From: AC-56 sp963702195
GTDB taxonomy: Bacteria > Actinomycetota > Thermoleophilia > Solirubrobacterales > 70-9
Length of the DNA stretch: 64,000 nt
Direction: 5' to 3'
NCBI GenBank assembly: GCA_963702195.1
Contig: OY969725.1
Coordinates: 2,232,001 to 2,296,000 of the forward strand
Shown here: piece after piece, positions 17,693 to 26,932 of the stretch
Layout of the letters: the number at the start of each line of letters is the position of its first letter
How positions within the stretch are numbered: position 1 is the first letter of the stretch
Program-made: the position numbers and the translations under genes
The notes under the pieces: model-generated
The model's input: only the letters and a program-made list of their open reading frames with translations
What the model was told of the DNA's origin: nothing
The model's database searches: none

Positions 17693-17959
17693 TCAGTACC
17701 GCTGCGGACCGGCGATCGCCCGGACGATCAGCAACAGGATCACCGCGCCCCCGATCGCGATCAGCCAGGTTCCCAGGTCGAAGAAGTCGCCCAGGTGGCC
17801 GATGTCGAGCGCGCTCGCGATGAAGCCGCCGATGAGCGCCCCGAGGATCCCGATGGCGAGGGTGCCGAAGCAGCCGCTCGGCTCGGTTCGGCCGGGCACG
17901 ATCGCGCGCGCGATCACGCCGACGAGGAGCCCGAGGACGATCCAGCCGATGATTCCCAT
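17693..17959 (-). CDS. GlsB/YeaQ/YmgE family small membrane protein
   Basis: The 88-residue protein beginning MGIIGWIVLGLLVGVIAR has three hydrophobic helices and the glycine-rich pattern of the transglycosylase-associated (YeaQ/YmgE/GlsB) family, including ILGALIGGFIAS. Members are inner-membrane stress proteins without a defined reaction. The ATG at 17957-17959 is preferred over an upstream in-frame start because the family always begins with this hydrophobic segment. Confidence 0.85.
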   Translation of the reverse strand: MGIIGWIVLGLLVGVIARAIVPGRTEPSGCFGTLAIGILGALIGGFIASALDIGHLGDFFDLGTWLIAIGGAVILLLIVRAIAGPQRY

Positions 17960-18005
17960 GCCGCGGGACCCTAACCGCCGCACGGAATGAGAGACTCACC
18001 GGCTC

Positions 18006-18680
18006 GTGGGCGGGAAAGCGGAGGCCGAGCGCCGGGCCGAGGAGGCGGAGCGAATCCTCCATGAGTCGAACGCGATCCTGAGCTGCGACCACTTCGTCTA
18101 CGTCACTGGCGAGCACGGGGACGGCTGGATCGACAAGGACGCGATCTTTCCTTACACGGATCGGATCTCGAGGCTCGCCGAGCTGCTCGCCGAGGCGCTT
18201 GCCGAGCGCGACCTGGACGTCGTCTGCGGCCCTGCTACCGGCGGGCTCGTGGTCTCCCAGTGGACGGCGCACCACCTGTCGCTCCTCTCGGTCTTCTGCG
18301 ACCACGGCAAGGAACGGGGCTACCACCCCGCGAAGGCCGCGCCGGGCCCGCTGCGGCCTCCCTTCGTGCTGAAGCGCGGGTACGACCGGCTGGTCAACGG
18401 TAAGCGGGTGCTCGTGGTCGACGACGTCGTCAACACCGGCGAGTCGATCGCGGAGACCGTGCGCGCGGTGCGCGCCGCCGGCGGCGACCCGGTGACCGTG
18501 GCAGCGATCTGCACCCGGGGGAACGCGTCGCCGGACGCCCTCGAATGCGATGACGTCGTCTACCTCACGGAGGTCGAGATCCCCTCGTGGCCGGCGGAGC
18601 AGTGCCGGCTCTGCCGCGACGCGGTGCCGGTGAACACGCAGTACGCGCACGGCGCCGACTTCCTGGCGGCTCAGGATTGA
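18006..18680 (+). CDS. Phosphoribosyltransferase family protein (orotate PRTase-like)
   Basis: The start is GTG 18006 and the length is 224 residues. The PRPP-binding loop reads RVLVVDDVVNTGESI (about residues 135-150), typical of type I phosphoribosyltransferases. DVVCGPATGGLVVSQ supplies the pyrophosphate loop. The overall length and a C-terminal CRLCRD segment, which might bind metal, resemble orotate phosphoribosyltransferase-like proteins often kept beside the pyrimidine enzyme, but no other pyrimidine gene is near. Substrate uncertain: orotate, a purine base, or a regulatory role. The gene is coupled to the permease downstream by a TTGA overlap. Confidence 0.8.
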   Translation: MGGKAEAERRAEEAERILHESNAILSCDHFVYVTGEHGDGWIDKDAIFPYTDRISRLAELLAEALAERDLDVVCGPATGGLVVSQWTAHHLSLLSVFCDHGKERGYHPAKAAPGPLRPPFVLKRGYDRLVNGKRVLVVDDVVNTGESIAETVRAVRAAGGDPVTVAAICTRGNASPDALECDDVVYLTEVEIPSWPAEQCRLCRDAVPVNTQYAHGADFLAAQD

Positions 18681-20092
18681 CGGGCCTCGCCAGGCACCCT
18701 CCCGCTCCCCACGCGGCCGCGGTCACACAGGCGCCCGAGGAGCTCAAGCGGACCCTGAACAGCCGCCAGATCCGGATGATCGCGATCGGCGGGGCGATCG
18801 GGGTCGGGCTGTTCCTCGGGTCGGCGAAGGCGATCCATTTCGCCGGCCCAGGGCTGATCCTCTGCTACGCCGCCGCCGGCGCCGTGATCTTCCTGATCAT
18901 GCGGGCGCTCGGCGAGCTGGCCCTCTACCGGCCGGTGGCGGGAGCGTTCGCGAGCTACGCGGCGGAGTTCCTCGGCCCGCGCATCGGGTTCATCACCGGC
19001 TGGACCTACTGGCTCACCTGGGTGGTGACCGCGATGGCGGAGATCACCGCCGCCGGCATCTACATGCAGTACTGGTTTCCGGGCCTCCCGCAGTGGGTGA
19101 CGGCGCTGGTGATGGTGTTCTTCCTCTACGTGGCCAACCTGATCGCGGTCAGGCTCTTCGGCGAGTTCGAGTTCTGGTTCTCGGCGATCAAGATCGTCAC
19201 GATCGTCGGACTGATCCTCGTCGGCGTGGCGGTGATCGTCTTCTCGATCGGCGCCCTCGGCGACACGGCGAGCTTCTCCAACCTCTGGAGCCATGGCGGC
19301 TTCCTCCCGGAGGGCATGGGTGGCGTGCTGACGGCCCTCCAGGTGGTCGTGTTCGCGTTCGTGGGGGTGGAGTTCGTCGGCGTCACCGCGGGGGAGGCCC
19401 GCGACCCCGAGCGCACCCTGCCCAAGGCGGTCAACAGCATCGTGGTTCGGATCCTGCTCTTCTACATCGGCGCGCTGGTCGTGATCATGGCGCTCGTCCC
19501 GTGGAACCAGCTGTCGCCCGGCGAGAGCCCGTTCGTAACCGTGTTCAGCAAGATCGGCATCGCCACGGCCGCGGGAATCGTCAACTTCGTCGTCCTCACG
19601 GCGGCGCTCTCATCGTGCAACAGCGGCATCTTCAGCACCGGGCGGATGCTCTACACGCTGTCCGGCGTCGGGCAGGCACCGCGAACGCTGCACCGGGTGA
19701 GCTCCAGGAAGATCCCGGCGCACGCGATCACGATCTCGGCCGCGGTGATGCTGCTGGGCGTCGCGATCAACTTCGTCGTCCCCAACCGGGCCTTCATCTA
19801 CATCACCAGCACCGCTACCGCGGGGGCCATGTGGACCTGGGGGGTGATCGTCATCTCGCACCTCGTCTACCGACGCCGGGTAGCGGAGGGAAAGGTCGCG
19901 GCGAGTCCCTTCCGCATGCCGGGCTCGCCGGTCACCAACTGGATCGTGGTCGCGTTCCTGGCATTCGTCGCAGTGCTCCTGGCGCTCTACCCGAGCCAGC
20001 GCGTGGCGCTCTACGCTGGCGCCGTGTGGGCGGTGCTGATCCTGGTGGCCTACGCGATCCAGGTGCGCCGTAGCGCCTCGGCCGCCGGGTAG
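18677..20092 (+). CDS. Amino acid permease (APC superfamily)
   Basis: The likely start is TTG 18677 overlapping the previous stop; no ATG or GTG precedes the first helix in frame. The 471-residue protein has about 12 membrane helices and the amino acid/polyamine permease signature near the N-terminus: LKRTLNSRQIRMIAIGGAIG, then GVGLFLGSAKAI and GPGLILCYA. EFWFSAIKIVTI and GVEFVGVTAGEARDPERTLPKA are also family typical (GabP/AnsP/ProY group). It probably imports an amino acid with protons. The substrate is not readable. Its link with the phosphoribosyltransferase is positional only. Confidence 0.88.
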   Translation: MTGLARHPPAPHAAAVTQAPEELKRTLNSRQIRMIAIGGAIGVGLFLGSAKAIHFAGPGLILCYAAAGAVIFLIMRALGELALYRPVAGAFASYAAEFLGPRIGFITGWTYWLTWVVTAMAEITAAGIYMQYWFPGLPQWVTALVMVFFLYVANLIAVRLFGEFEFWFSAIKIVTIVGLILVGVAVIVFSIGALGDTASFSNLWSHGGFLPEGMGGVLTALQVVVFAFVGVEFVGVTAGEARDPERTLPKAVNSIVVRILLFYIGALVVIMALVPWNQLSPGESPFVTVFSKIGIATAAGIVNFVVLTAALSSCNSGIFSTGRMLYTLSGVGQAPRTLHRVSSRKIPAHAITISAAVMLLGVAINFVVPNRAFIYITSTATAGAMWTWGVIVISHLVYRRRVAEGKVAASPFRMPGSPVTNWIVVAFLAFVAVLLALYPSQRVALYAGAVWAVLILVAYAIQVRRSASAAG

Positions 20093-20211
20093 AGGCCGCG
20101 CCAGCGCCCGGGCGAGGGGCGAGCGCTTCCTCGACGCTATTCGGGTGTGAGGTAGGCCCCGGAGAGGTCGGCGGCAGGCGAGGCCGTGCTCGGCGGCGAT
20201 AAGTTGCCGCA

Positions 20212-21150
20212 ATGGCCAGCGCCTTCGACGCCTGGCAGGTCGAGCTCCATGGCCACCGGGTCATCTACCGGATCGCCGGCAGCGGCGCTCCCGTGGTGCT
20301 GATCCACGGGATGGTCAACTCCTCCCGCCACTGGGAGGAGGTGGCGCTCCGGCTCGCCGACCACTACACGGTCATCGCCCCGGACCTGATCGGCCACGGC
20401 GATTCGGCGACGCCGCGCGGCGACTACTCGCTCGGGGCGCACGCCGCCAGCATCCGCGACCTGCTCACGGTCATCGGGATCGACCACGCCACTATCGTCG
20501 GCCACTCGCTCGGCGGGGGCGTCGCGATGCAGTTCTTCTACCAATTCCCCCAGCGCACCGATCGGCTGGTCCTGGTCTCCAGCGGCGGCCTCGGCCGGGA
20601 GGTCAGCCCGCTGCTTCGCGGGGCGGCGCTGCCCGGCGCGTCGATGATCCTGCGAGCCGCGGCCCATCCGCTGCTTCTGGACGCCCTGTCGGAGTCGGGC
20701 GAGCGGCTGCGCGCCCGAGGCTCCGACAAGGGCGTGTACCTACAGGCGATCGCCCGCGCGCTGCGGCCGCTCGAGCGGGCCGGCGCGCGCAAGGCGTTCA
20801 TCCAGACCCTTCGGTCGGTCATCGACGTGCACGGCCAGCGGGTCAGCGCGCGCGACCGCCTGTACCTGCTTCGGGACTTCCCGACCCTGGTCGTCTGGGG
20901 CGAGCGGGACAACACGATCCCGATGGATCACGGCCTCGCGGCCCAACAGGCGATCCCGGGTAGCCGGTTCGTCGGCCTTCCCAGGGCCGCCCACTTCCCG
21001 CACCTGGAGGATCCAGGCGGGCTCGCGGCTGCACTGGACGAGTTCATCTCGGCGACCGACCCCGCCCCCATCCAGGACGCGGACTGGGGCGGGCTCATCA
21101 GCCCCCGCGCACGTCGCCGCCGCCACGAGGCAGACCGGGCCGCCGCCTAG
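20212..21150 (+). CDS. Alpha/beta hydrolase (serine type)
   Basis: The 312-residue protein has VVLIHGMVNSSRHWEEV (oxyanion loop), IAPDLIGHGDS, nucleophile elbow VGHSLGGGVAM with Ser, acid in VVWGERDNTIPM, and base His in RAAHFPHLEDP. All triad residues are present. The C-terminal 30 residues are basic and proline-rich (PRARRRRHEAD). The fold covers esterases, lipases and C-C bond hydrolases, so substrate is open. The gene stands alone, with 119 bp upstream and 87 bp downstream. Confidence 0.85.
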   Translation: MASAFDAWQVELHGHRVIYRIAGSGAPVVLIHGMVNSSRHWEEVALRLADHYTVIAPDLIGHGDSATPRGDYSLGAHAASIRDLLTVIGIDHATIVGHSLGGGVAMQFFYQFPQRTDRLVLVSSGGLGREVSPLLRGAALPGASMILRAAAHPLLLDALSESGERLRARGSDKGVYLQAIARALRPLERAGARKAFIQTLRSVIDVHGQRVSARDRLYLLRDFPTLVVWGERDNTIPMDHGLAAQQAIPGSRFVGLPRAAHFPHLEDPGGLAAALDEFISATDPAPIQDADWGGLISPRARRRRHEADRAAA

Positions 21151-21237
21151 CTATCGCATAGCCCGCCCTTAGCTTCGGTTGAGGAAGCGGGGTTTAGATT
21201 CGGTCGACGGATCGAATCCCTCGATCTCTCCACAGCA

Positions 21238-22812
21238 ATGACCCCCCGCGGCGCCGATGCCGAGCTGACCCACGCGACTGAGCTGACCACGACGTCCGGG
21301 TTCGAGCTCGGCCGGGTTCGGCAGATTCTGCGAGAGCGGGCGGACGTGGTGGCGCTGGTGATGATCACGGCGGTGGCGGGGGCCGTGAGGTTCGCCACGC
21401 TGGGCATTCAGGGCCTCGACCACGACGAGTCGGTCACCGCGGTCGGGGTGCTGCAACCGACGCTCGCCGGGACGCTCTCGGCGGTCGCGCACCTGGAGCG
21501 AACACCGCCTCTCTACTACGTCCTCGAGTGGCTCTGGACGAACGGACTCGGGTTCGGGAAGGACGTCGGAGAACTCAGGTTCCTGTCGGCGGTCTTCGGA
21601 ACGTTCACGGTGCCGGTTGCCTACCTCGCGGCGAGGGAGCTGTCGTCGTCGCGGCGCGCGGGCGTGTTCGCCGCGGCGCTCGTGGCGCTCAGCCCGTTCC
21701 TCATCTTCTACTCGCAGGAGGCGAGGGCCTACGCCCTTCTCATCCTGCTCGTCGCGATCGGGCTGTACCTCTTCGCGCGGGCGCTGCGAAATCCGGCGGG
21801 CCAGCGGTTGGGCACATGGGCGGGGGTCTCGATTCTCGCCCTGTGCACCCATTACTTCGCCGTGTTCACCGTCTTGCCCGAGGCCTTGTGGCTGGTGTGG
21901 GCCGTCCGACCGCGCCGCCGCCCTCTGGCCGCGGTGGCGGCTGTCGGCGCCGCCGGTCTCGCCCTCTTGCCGCTTGCCGCCGCCCAGCAGGGTTCGGGCC
22001 AGACGGAATGGTTGGACGAGACGTCGCTCCTGGGCCGGGCATGGCAGCTCCCGGTCCACTTCGGCAGCGTCGTCAAGCCCGAGATCCCGTCGACGGAGCC
22101 ATGGATCACGCACCTGGAGCTCGGGGCCGCCGCTTTCGCGACGGCCCTCGCTCTCGCCGGAGCCGTGCTCTGTGTGCGGCGCGGCCGTCGGAGCGAGCGA
22201 CGCGGCGCGCTGATGGCCTTCGCGCTCGCTGCCTTTTCGTTCGCGATCCCGTTCGCGGTCGCGGCAGCCGGTTTCGATTTCGTGGACGCGCGCAACCTGG
22301 TGGGTGCGCTGGTCCTGGTGATGGTCGCCGCGGGCATCGCGTTCGGCGCGGCACGAGCACCTGTGGCGGGGACCGCGGCGGTGGCGGTGGTGTGCGCCCT
22401 GTTCGCGGGCCTTCTCGTAACCGCCAATGTCACCTCCAGGATGCAGCGGCCGGACTGGCGCGTCAACGCGAACGCGATCGGCAATTCGCGGGTGAAGCGG
22501 CTCCTCGTGGTCCCCCGCACCTCCGATGCGCCACTCTCCTACTACCTGCAAGCCCAGGACGCCGAGGGTGTGGGACGGCCCGTATGGGTCCGCGAGATCG
22601 AGCTCTACTCGTCGGCGCCGGCGACCGACGCGCCTCAAGCACCGTTCCGGTTGCTCAGCGAGCGGCGGGTCCGGAACCAGATGTGGGTGATCCGGTATGG
22701 GTCAGACCGCCCGGTCCGCGTCTGGCTCAGCTCCGATCGCGCCAAGCACATGGTCGGCCAGGCGGCCGGCGCCCTGGTGACGGCTCCCCCCGTCCGGGCC
22801 GCAGCGTCTTAA
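21238..22812 (+). CDS. GT39-type polytopic glycosyltransferase (ArnT/PMT-like)
   Basis: The 524-residue integral membrane protein has the GT39/ArnT pattern: a first helix followed by GLDHDESVTAVG (acidic pair after helix 1), ERTPPLYYVLEWLW, LRFLSAVFGTFTVPVAYLAA, LSPFLIFYSQEARAYALL. About ten helices are followed by a short C-terminal extracytoplasmic domain. Such enzymes use polyprenyl-phosphate sugars to modify proteins or envelope polymers on the outer face. The acceptor is unknown. The following gene starts within 30 bases. Confidence 0.82.
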   Translation: MTPRGADAELTHATELTTTSGFELGRVRQILRERADVVALVMITAVAGAVRFATLGIQGLDHDESVTAVGVLQPTLAGTLSAVAHLERTPPLYYVLEWLWTNGLGFGKDVGELRFLSAVFGTFTVPVAYLAARELSSSRRAGVFAAALVALSPFLIFYSQEARAYALLILLVAIGLYLFARALRNPAGQRLGTWAGVSILALCTHYFAVFTVLPEALWLVWAVRPRRRPLAAVAAVGAAGLALLPLAAAQQGSGQTEWLDETSLLGRAWQLPVHFGSVVKPEIPSTEPWITHLELGAAAFATALALAGAVLCVRRGRRSERRGALMAFALAAFSFAIPFAVAAAGFDFVDARNLVGALVLVMVAAGIAFGAARAPVAGTAAVAVVCALFAGLLVTANVTSRMQRPDWRVNANAIGNSRVKRLLVVPRTSDAPLSYYLQAQDAEGVGRPVWVREIELYSSAPATDAPQAPFRLLSERRVRNQMWVIRYGSDRPVRVWLSSDRAKHMVGQAAGALVTAPPVRAAAS

Positions 22813-22838
22813 CGCCGCGCGTGGTAGTACCTGCGGCC

Positions 22839-24104
22839 GTGAGCGGCCCCGAGCGCGTAGCGGCGATCTACCTCCGTGGCGTCGGCGGGCGCCGCCCGCG
22901 CGTCCCGATCGAGATCGACAAGCTCGAGGAGGCCGCCGAGCGCTCGATGTCCCCGCAGGCCTTCGCGTACGTCGCGGCCGGGGCCGGCAACGAGTCCACC
23001 AAGCGCGCGAACACCGAGTCGTTCGAGCGCTGGCGGATCGTGCCGCGGATGCTGCGCGACGTGTCCACCAGGGACACGAGCGTCGAGCTGTTCGGGCGGC
23101 GCGTCGCGAGCCCGTTGATGCTCTCCCCCGTCGGCGTGCTCGAGATGGCGCACCGCGACGCCGACGCGGCCGCGGCCCGCGCCGCCGCGGCCGAGGGCGT
23201 GCCGATGATCTTCTCCAACCAGGCGTCGGTGCCGATGGAGGTCTGCGCCGAGGCGATGGGCGACGGCCTGCGCTGGTTCCAGCTCTACTGGAGCACCGCC
23301 GACGAGCTGGTCGAGAGCCTGGTCCACCGCGCCGAGGCCTGCGGTTGCGAGGCGATCGTGGTCACCCTCGACACGACGATGCTCGGCTGGCGGGCGCGAG
23401 ACCTCGCGACCGCCTACCTGCCCTTCCTCCGCGGGAAGGGCATCGCCCAGTACGTGAGCGACCCCGTCTTCCAGCGACTGATCTCCGACGCCCCGGACGG
23501 GGGCGGGACCCCGACGCCGCGCCCCACCCTGGCAGCGCTCTCGACTCTGATCCAGCTCGTGCGCCGCTACCCGGATCGCTTCTGGCCCGCCCTGCGGTCC
23601 GGCAAGGCTCGCCGGGCGGTCGAGCGCTTCGTCCAGATCTACTCCCGCCCTTCCCTGACCTGGGACGACCTGCCATTCCTTCGCGAGCGAACCAGGCTGC
23701 CGATCGTGCTCAAGGGCATCCTGCATCCGGATGACGCGCGCCGGGCGGTGGAGGTGGGAATGGACGGCGTCCTGGTCTCCAACCACGGCGGCCGCCAGGT
23801 CGACGGCGCGATCCCGACGATCGAGGCGCTGCCGGCCGTGGTCGAGGCGGTGGACGGCCGGGTCCCCGTGCTCCTGGACAGCGGCGTGCGCGGGGGCGCC
23901 GACATGTTCAAGGCAGTGGCGCTCGGCGCGACCGCGGTATGCATCGGCCGTCCCTACCTCTGGGGACTCGCCGTGGCCGGGGAAGCCGGCGTGCGCGAGG
24001 TCCTCGCGAACTTCATCGCCGACTTCGACCTGACCATGGGGCTGGCCGGCTGCCGCTCGGTCGGCGAGATCGGCCCGGACGCACTGGTGGAGGCTCCGGG
24101 TTGA
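22839..24104 (+). CDS. FMN-dependent alpha-hydroxy acid oxidase, lactate 2-monooxygenase-like
   Basis: The protein is about 421 residues from GTG 22839; GTG 22821 is an alternative six codons longer. The order AYVAAGAGNEST, ERWRIVPRMLRDVS, SPLMLSPVGVLEMAHRD, IFSNQAS, RWFQLYWS, VTLDTTMLGWRARDL, VLKGILHPDD and VSNHGGRQVDG matches the alpha-hydroxy acid dehydrogenase family, with the catalytic His in SNHGGRQ and FMN-phosphate contacts in DSGVRGGADMFKAVALGA. The insert after LGWRARDL and the YLPFLRG-x-GIAQY segment favour the lactate monooxygenase branch. It would oxidise an alpha-hydroxy acid such as lactate with oxygen. It is not MftD-like in its N-terminus. Confidence 0.85.
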   Translation: MSGPERVAAIYLRGVGGRRPRVPIEIDKLEEAAERSMSPQAFAYVAAGAGNESTKRANTESFERWRIVPRMLRDVSTRDTSVELFGRRVASPLMLSPVGVLEMAHRDADAAAARAAAAEGVPMIFSNQASVPMEVCAEAMGDGLRWFQLYWSTADELVESLVHRAEACGCEAIVVTLDTTMLGWRARDLATAYLPFLRGKGIAQYVSDPVFQRLISDAPDGGGTPTPRPTLAALSTLIQLVRRYPDRFWPALRSGKARRAVERFVQIYSRPSLTWDDLPFLRERTRLPIVLKGILHPDDARRAVEVGMDGVLVSNHGGRQVDGAIPTIEALPAVVEAVDGRVPVLLDSGVRGGADMFKAVALGATAVCIGRPYLWGLAVAGEAGVREVLANFIADFDLTMGLAGCRSVGEIGPDALVEAPG

Positions 24105-24136
24105 CGCCGCGGGTGTCCGGGTACGAGACTAGGACG

Positions 24137-25654
24137 ATGCGGCAGCTGACCAGCCTCGACGCGCAGTTCCTGGCGCTCGAGACGCCGCGCCAGAGCGGGC
24201 ACGTCGGCTCTCTCGCGATCCTCGACGACTCGGAGCGCCCGGGCGGGTCGCTGGAGATCGAAGACATCTCCAATCTGATGTCGGAGCGTCTCTCGCTGCT
24301 CCCGCCGCTGCGATGGCGCTTGACCGAGGTGCCGCTCGGGCTCGACTACCCCTACTGGATCGAGGACCCCGACTTCGACCTGGACTTCCATGTGCGCGAG
24401 CTCGCGCTCCCCAGCCCGGGGGCCGACGCGAAGCTCGCCGAGCAGGTCGCCCGCATCATCGCCCGCCCGCTTGACCGCTCGCGGCCACTCTGGGAGCTGT
24501 ACCTCATCCACGGCCTCGAGGGCGGCGGCGTCGGGATGCTCACCAAGATCCACCACGCGCTCATCGACGGCCTCTCGGGCGCCGAGATCATGGGCGTCCT
24601 GTTCGACCTGGCCCCAGAGGGCCGGGACCTCGATGAGGTGCCTCCCGTGCACCCGGATCGCGAGCCGAGCGATCTGGAGATGCTCGCGCGGGGCCTCGCC
24701 GGGGTGCCGCGCTATCCGGTACGCGTACTGCGCTCGCTCCCCGCCGCCCTCCCGAACCTCACCGAGACGCCGTTCGGCACCCTCCCTGGAACCGGCGTGG
24801 TCTCACGAGTCGCGGGCCGGGTGCAGCGCGCCGTCGGGGGCGACGGCGGCGCCAGGGACCGCAACGCGCTGCGGGCACCCAAGACCTCGTTCAACGGACG
24901 CGTATCGGCCCACCGGCGGTTCGCCTTCGGCCAGCTGTCGCTGGAGGAGGTGAAGACGATCAAGAACGAGTACGGCTGCACCGTCAACGACGTCGTGGTG
25001 GCGATCTGCACGGGTGCCGTCCGCCGCTGGCTGATCGAGCATGGCGAGCTGCCGACTGAGCCGCTGGTCGCTCAGATCCCGGTCTCGGTCCGGACGAGCG
25101 AGCAGGCGGGCACCTACGGGAACCGGATCATGCTGATGAGCGCGCCGCTCTTCACCAACCTCCCGGACCCGGCCGTTCGCCTGCGCCGAACCCACGAGGC
25201 GCTCGCGGTGATGAAGGAGCGTCACAAGGCCCTGCCGGCGGAGTTGCTGAAGGACGTCAATCACTTCATTCCCCCCGCCGTCTTCGCGCGGGCCGCGCGT
25301 GCCACCTTCTCGCTCTCGACGAGCTCTCCGGGCCGGCCGACCTGGAACCTGGTGATCTCGAACGTGCCCGGGGCGCAGATACCGCTCTATTGCGCAGGTG
25401 CGCAGCTCGACGCGAACTACCCGGTCTCTGTCATCACCGACGGGATGGGGCTGAACATGACCGTGATGAGCTACTGCGGCCACCTGGACTTCGGCCTCGT
25501 CGCCGACCGCGACCAGATGCCGGACCTCTGGAACCTGATCGAGTGGCTGCGCGATTCACTCGAGGAGCTGCGGCCCAAGAAGCGGAACCGGCGCGGGTCG
25601 CGGGCAAAGAGCACTAACGGCCAGCGCGCCAGCCGCTCCAGCGCGAAATCCTGA
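24137..25654 (+). CDS. Wax ester synthase/acyl-CoA:diacylglycerol acyltransferase (WS/DGAT)
   Basis: The 505-residue protein starts MRQLTSLDAQFLALETP, the usual N-terminus. It carries KIHHALIDGLSGAE with the catalytic HHxxxDG motif at residues 139-145 and a second domain with NVPGAQIPLYCAGAQLDANYPVSVITDGMG-like features (seen in pieces) typical of the WS/DGAT C-terminal domain. It would esterify acyl-CoA to diacylglycerol or fatty alcohols for storage lipid. It is the intact homologue of the deleted copy at 61370-61689. Its last 41 bp overlap the convergent PPOX gene. Confidence 0.93.
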   Translation: MRQLTSLDAQFLALETPRQSGHVGSLAILDDSERPGGSLEIEDISNLMSERLSLLPPLRWRLTEVPLGLDYPYWIEDPDFDLDFHVRELALPSPGADAKLAEQVARIIARPLDRSRPLWELYLIHGLEGGGVGMLTKIHHALIDGLSGAEIMGVLFDLAPEGRDLDEVPPVHPDREPSDLEMLARGLAGVPRYPVRVLRSLPAALPNLTETPFGTLPGTGVVSRVAGRVQRAVGGDGGARDRNALRAPKTSFNGRVSAHRRFAFGQLSLEEVKTIKNEYGCTVNDVVVAICTGAVRRWLIEHGELPTEPLVAQIPVSVRTSEQAGTYGNRIMLMSAPLFTNLPDPAVRLRRTHEALAVMKERHKALPAELLKDVNHFIPPAVFARAARATFSLSTSSPGRPTWNLVISNVPGAQIPLYCAGAQLDANYPVSVITDGMGLNMTVMSYCGHLDFGLVADRDQMPDLWNLIEWLRDSLEELRPKKRNRRGSRAKSTNGQRASRSSAKS

Positions 25655-26030
25655 CCGCGATCGCGGGGCCGTCGGGCCGCCGCGCCGCGTACTGCGGATA
25701 GCGCGCGGCCAGCGCCGTCACCGCCCGCTCGTGCTCCGCACCACCTGGCTCGACGATCCGCGCGCCGCCGTCCCCTCGCACCCACCAGAGGCTCGACCAG
25801 TCGTCCTCGTAGTGATCGGCGAGCACGGCGACGCGAGGGTTCGCCTCGATGTTGGCGAGGCGGCGCAGGCGCGTGGTGCGCTTGGGCTTGTGGTCGACGG
25901 CGGTGACGAGGTCGTCGCCGTCAAGCGCGAAGGTGATCGGCACGAGATGCGGCCGGCCCTCGGCATCGACGCTGGCCAGTCGCGCCACGCGGGCCGACGC
26001 GAACAGCGCGCGGGCCTCGCCGGGATCCAT
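25614..26030 (-). CDS. PPOX-class, probable F420-dependent enzyme
   Basis: The 138-residue single-domain flavin/F420-binding split barrel has FASARVARLASVDAEGRPHLV, PITFALDGDDLVTAVDHKPK and NPRVAVLADHYEDDW, matching a PPOX-class probable F420-dependent subgroup common in actinobacteria. The ATG overlaps the stop of the upstream LLM gene as TGATG, so the two are an operon; both use F420 or flavin by family. The gene ends 41 bp inside the convergent WS/DGAT gene. Substrate unknown. Confidence 0.85.
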   Translation of the reverse strand: MDPGEARALFASARVARLASVDAEGRPHLVPITFALDGDDLVTAVDHKPKRTTRLRRLANIEANPRVAVLADHYEDDWSSLWWVRGDGGARIVEPGGAEHERAVTALAARYPQYAARRPDGPAIAVRISRWSGWRAGR

Positions 26031-26884
26031 CAGGAGCCCGAGGCTCGGTACTCCTCGATCACGCCGGCCAGGTGGTCCAGGCGCGCCTCGGCCGCGGGGC
26101 GGGGAACCGGTGGCACGAACAGCACGTAGCGGCTGATGCCGATCGCCTCGTAGCTCGTCATCTCGGCGGCCTCCGCCGGTGCGGCGTAGAGGCCCACCTT
26201 CGGTGTCTGGCGACCGGCCTCGGCCGCCATCTCGCCGAGCTGGTCCATCCTCGCCCGGAGCGCGTCCACCGACTCGATCCGGTTGGGCATCCACTCGTCG
26301 CCGTAGGCGACGACGCGGTCCAACACTCGCTCGCCGTTGCCGCCGACGATGACCGGCGGGTGAGGGTCCTGGGTCGGCTTCGGCCACGACCAGATGCGCT
26401 CGAAGTCGACATGACGTCCGTGGTAGGAGGCCTCGTCTTCGGTCCAGATCGCCTTCATCGCCTCGATGCGCTCCCGCATCACGCCGAAGCGCCGGCCCGG
26501 GTCCGTTCCGTGGTTCGCCATCTCCTCACGGTTCCACCCCGCCCCGACACCGAACAGGAACCGGCCGCCCGAGAGCCGGTCGAGAGAGGCGACCTCCTTG
26601 GCGGTGATGATCGGGTCCCGTTCGATCACGAGGCAGATGCCGGTGCCCACCCTGAGCCGCTCGGTCGCCGCGGCCGCGGCGGTGAGGGCCACGAACGGGT
26701 CGTAGGTGCGCGAGTACATCTCCGGGAGCTCGCCCCCGCCCGGGTAGTCGCTCTCCCGTGAAGCGGGGATGTGCGTGTGCTCCGGGAAGAAGAGCGACTC
26801 GAAGCCACGCTCCTCCGCCATCCGCGCCAGCTCGTCCGGGGCGACCGCCTGGTCGGTGGGAAACATCATCACCCCGAAGTCCAT
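26030..26884 (-). CDS. LLM-class F420-dependent oxidoreductase
   Basis: The 284-residue luciferase-like TIM barrel begins MDFGVMMFPTDQAVAPDELA and has FESLFFPEHTHIP, ERLRVGTGICLVIERDPI, SLDRLSGGRFLFGVGAGWN and PPVIVGGNGERVLDRVVAYGDEWMP. These are typical of the TIGR03619-like actinobacterial F420 subgroup. It probably uses reduced or oxidised coenzyme F420 in the cytoplasm. It is co-translated with the PPOX protein and divergent from the acetolactate decarboxylase gene across 48 bp. Confidence 0.9.
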   Translation of the reverse strand: MDFGVMMFPTDQAVAPDELARMAEERGFESLFFPEHTHIPASRESDYPGGGELPEMYSRTYDPFVALTAAAAATERLRVGTGICLVIERDPIITAKEVASLDRLSGGRFLFGVGAGWNREEMANHGTDPGRRFGVMRERIEAMKAIWTEDEASYHGRHVDFERIWSWPKPTQDPHPPVIVGGNGERVLDRVVAYGDEWMPNRIESVDALRARMDQLGEMAAEAGRQTPKVGLYAAPAEAAEMTSYEAIGISRYVLFVPPVPRPAAEARLDHLAGVIEEYRASGS

Positions 26885-26932
26885 GGGCGCAGCGTATCTA
26901 CCGGGGCAGGGCGCCATGGGAGACTCCCGCCC

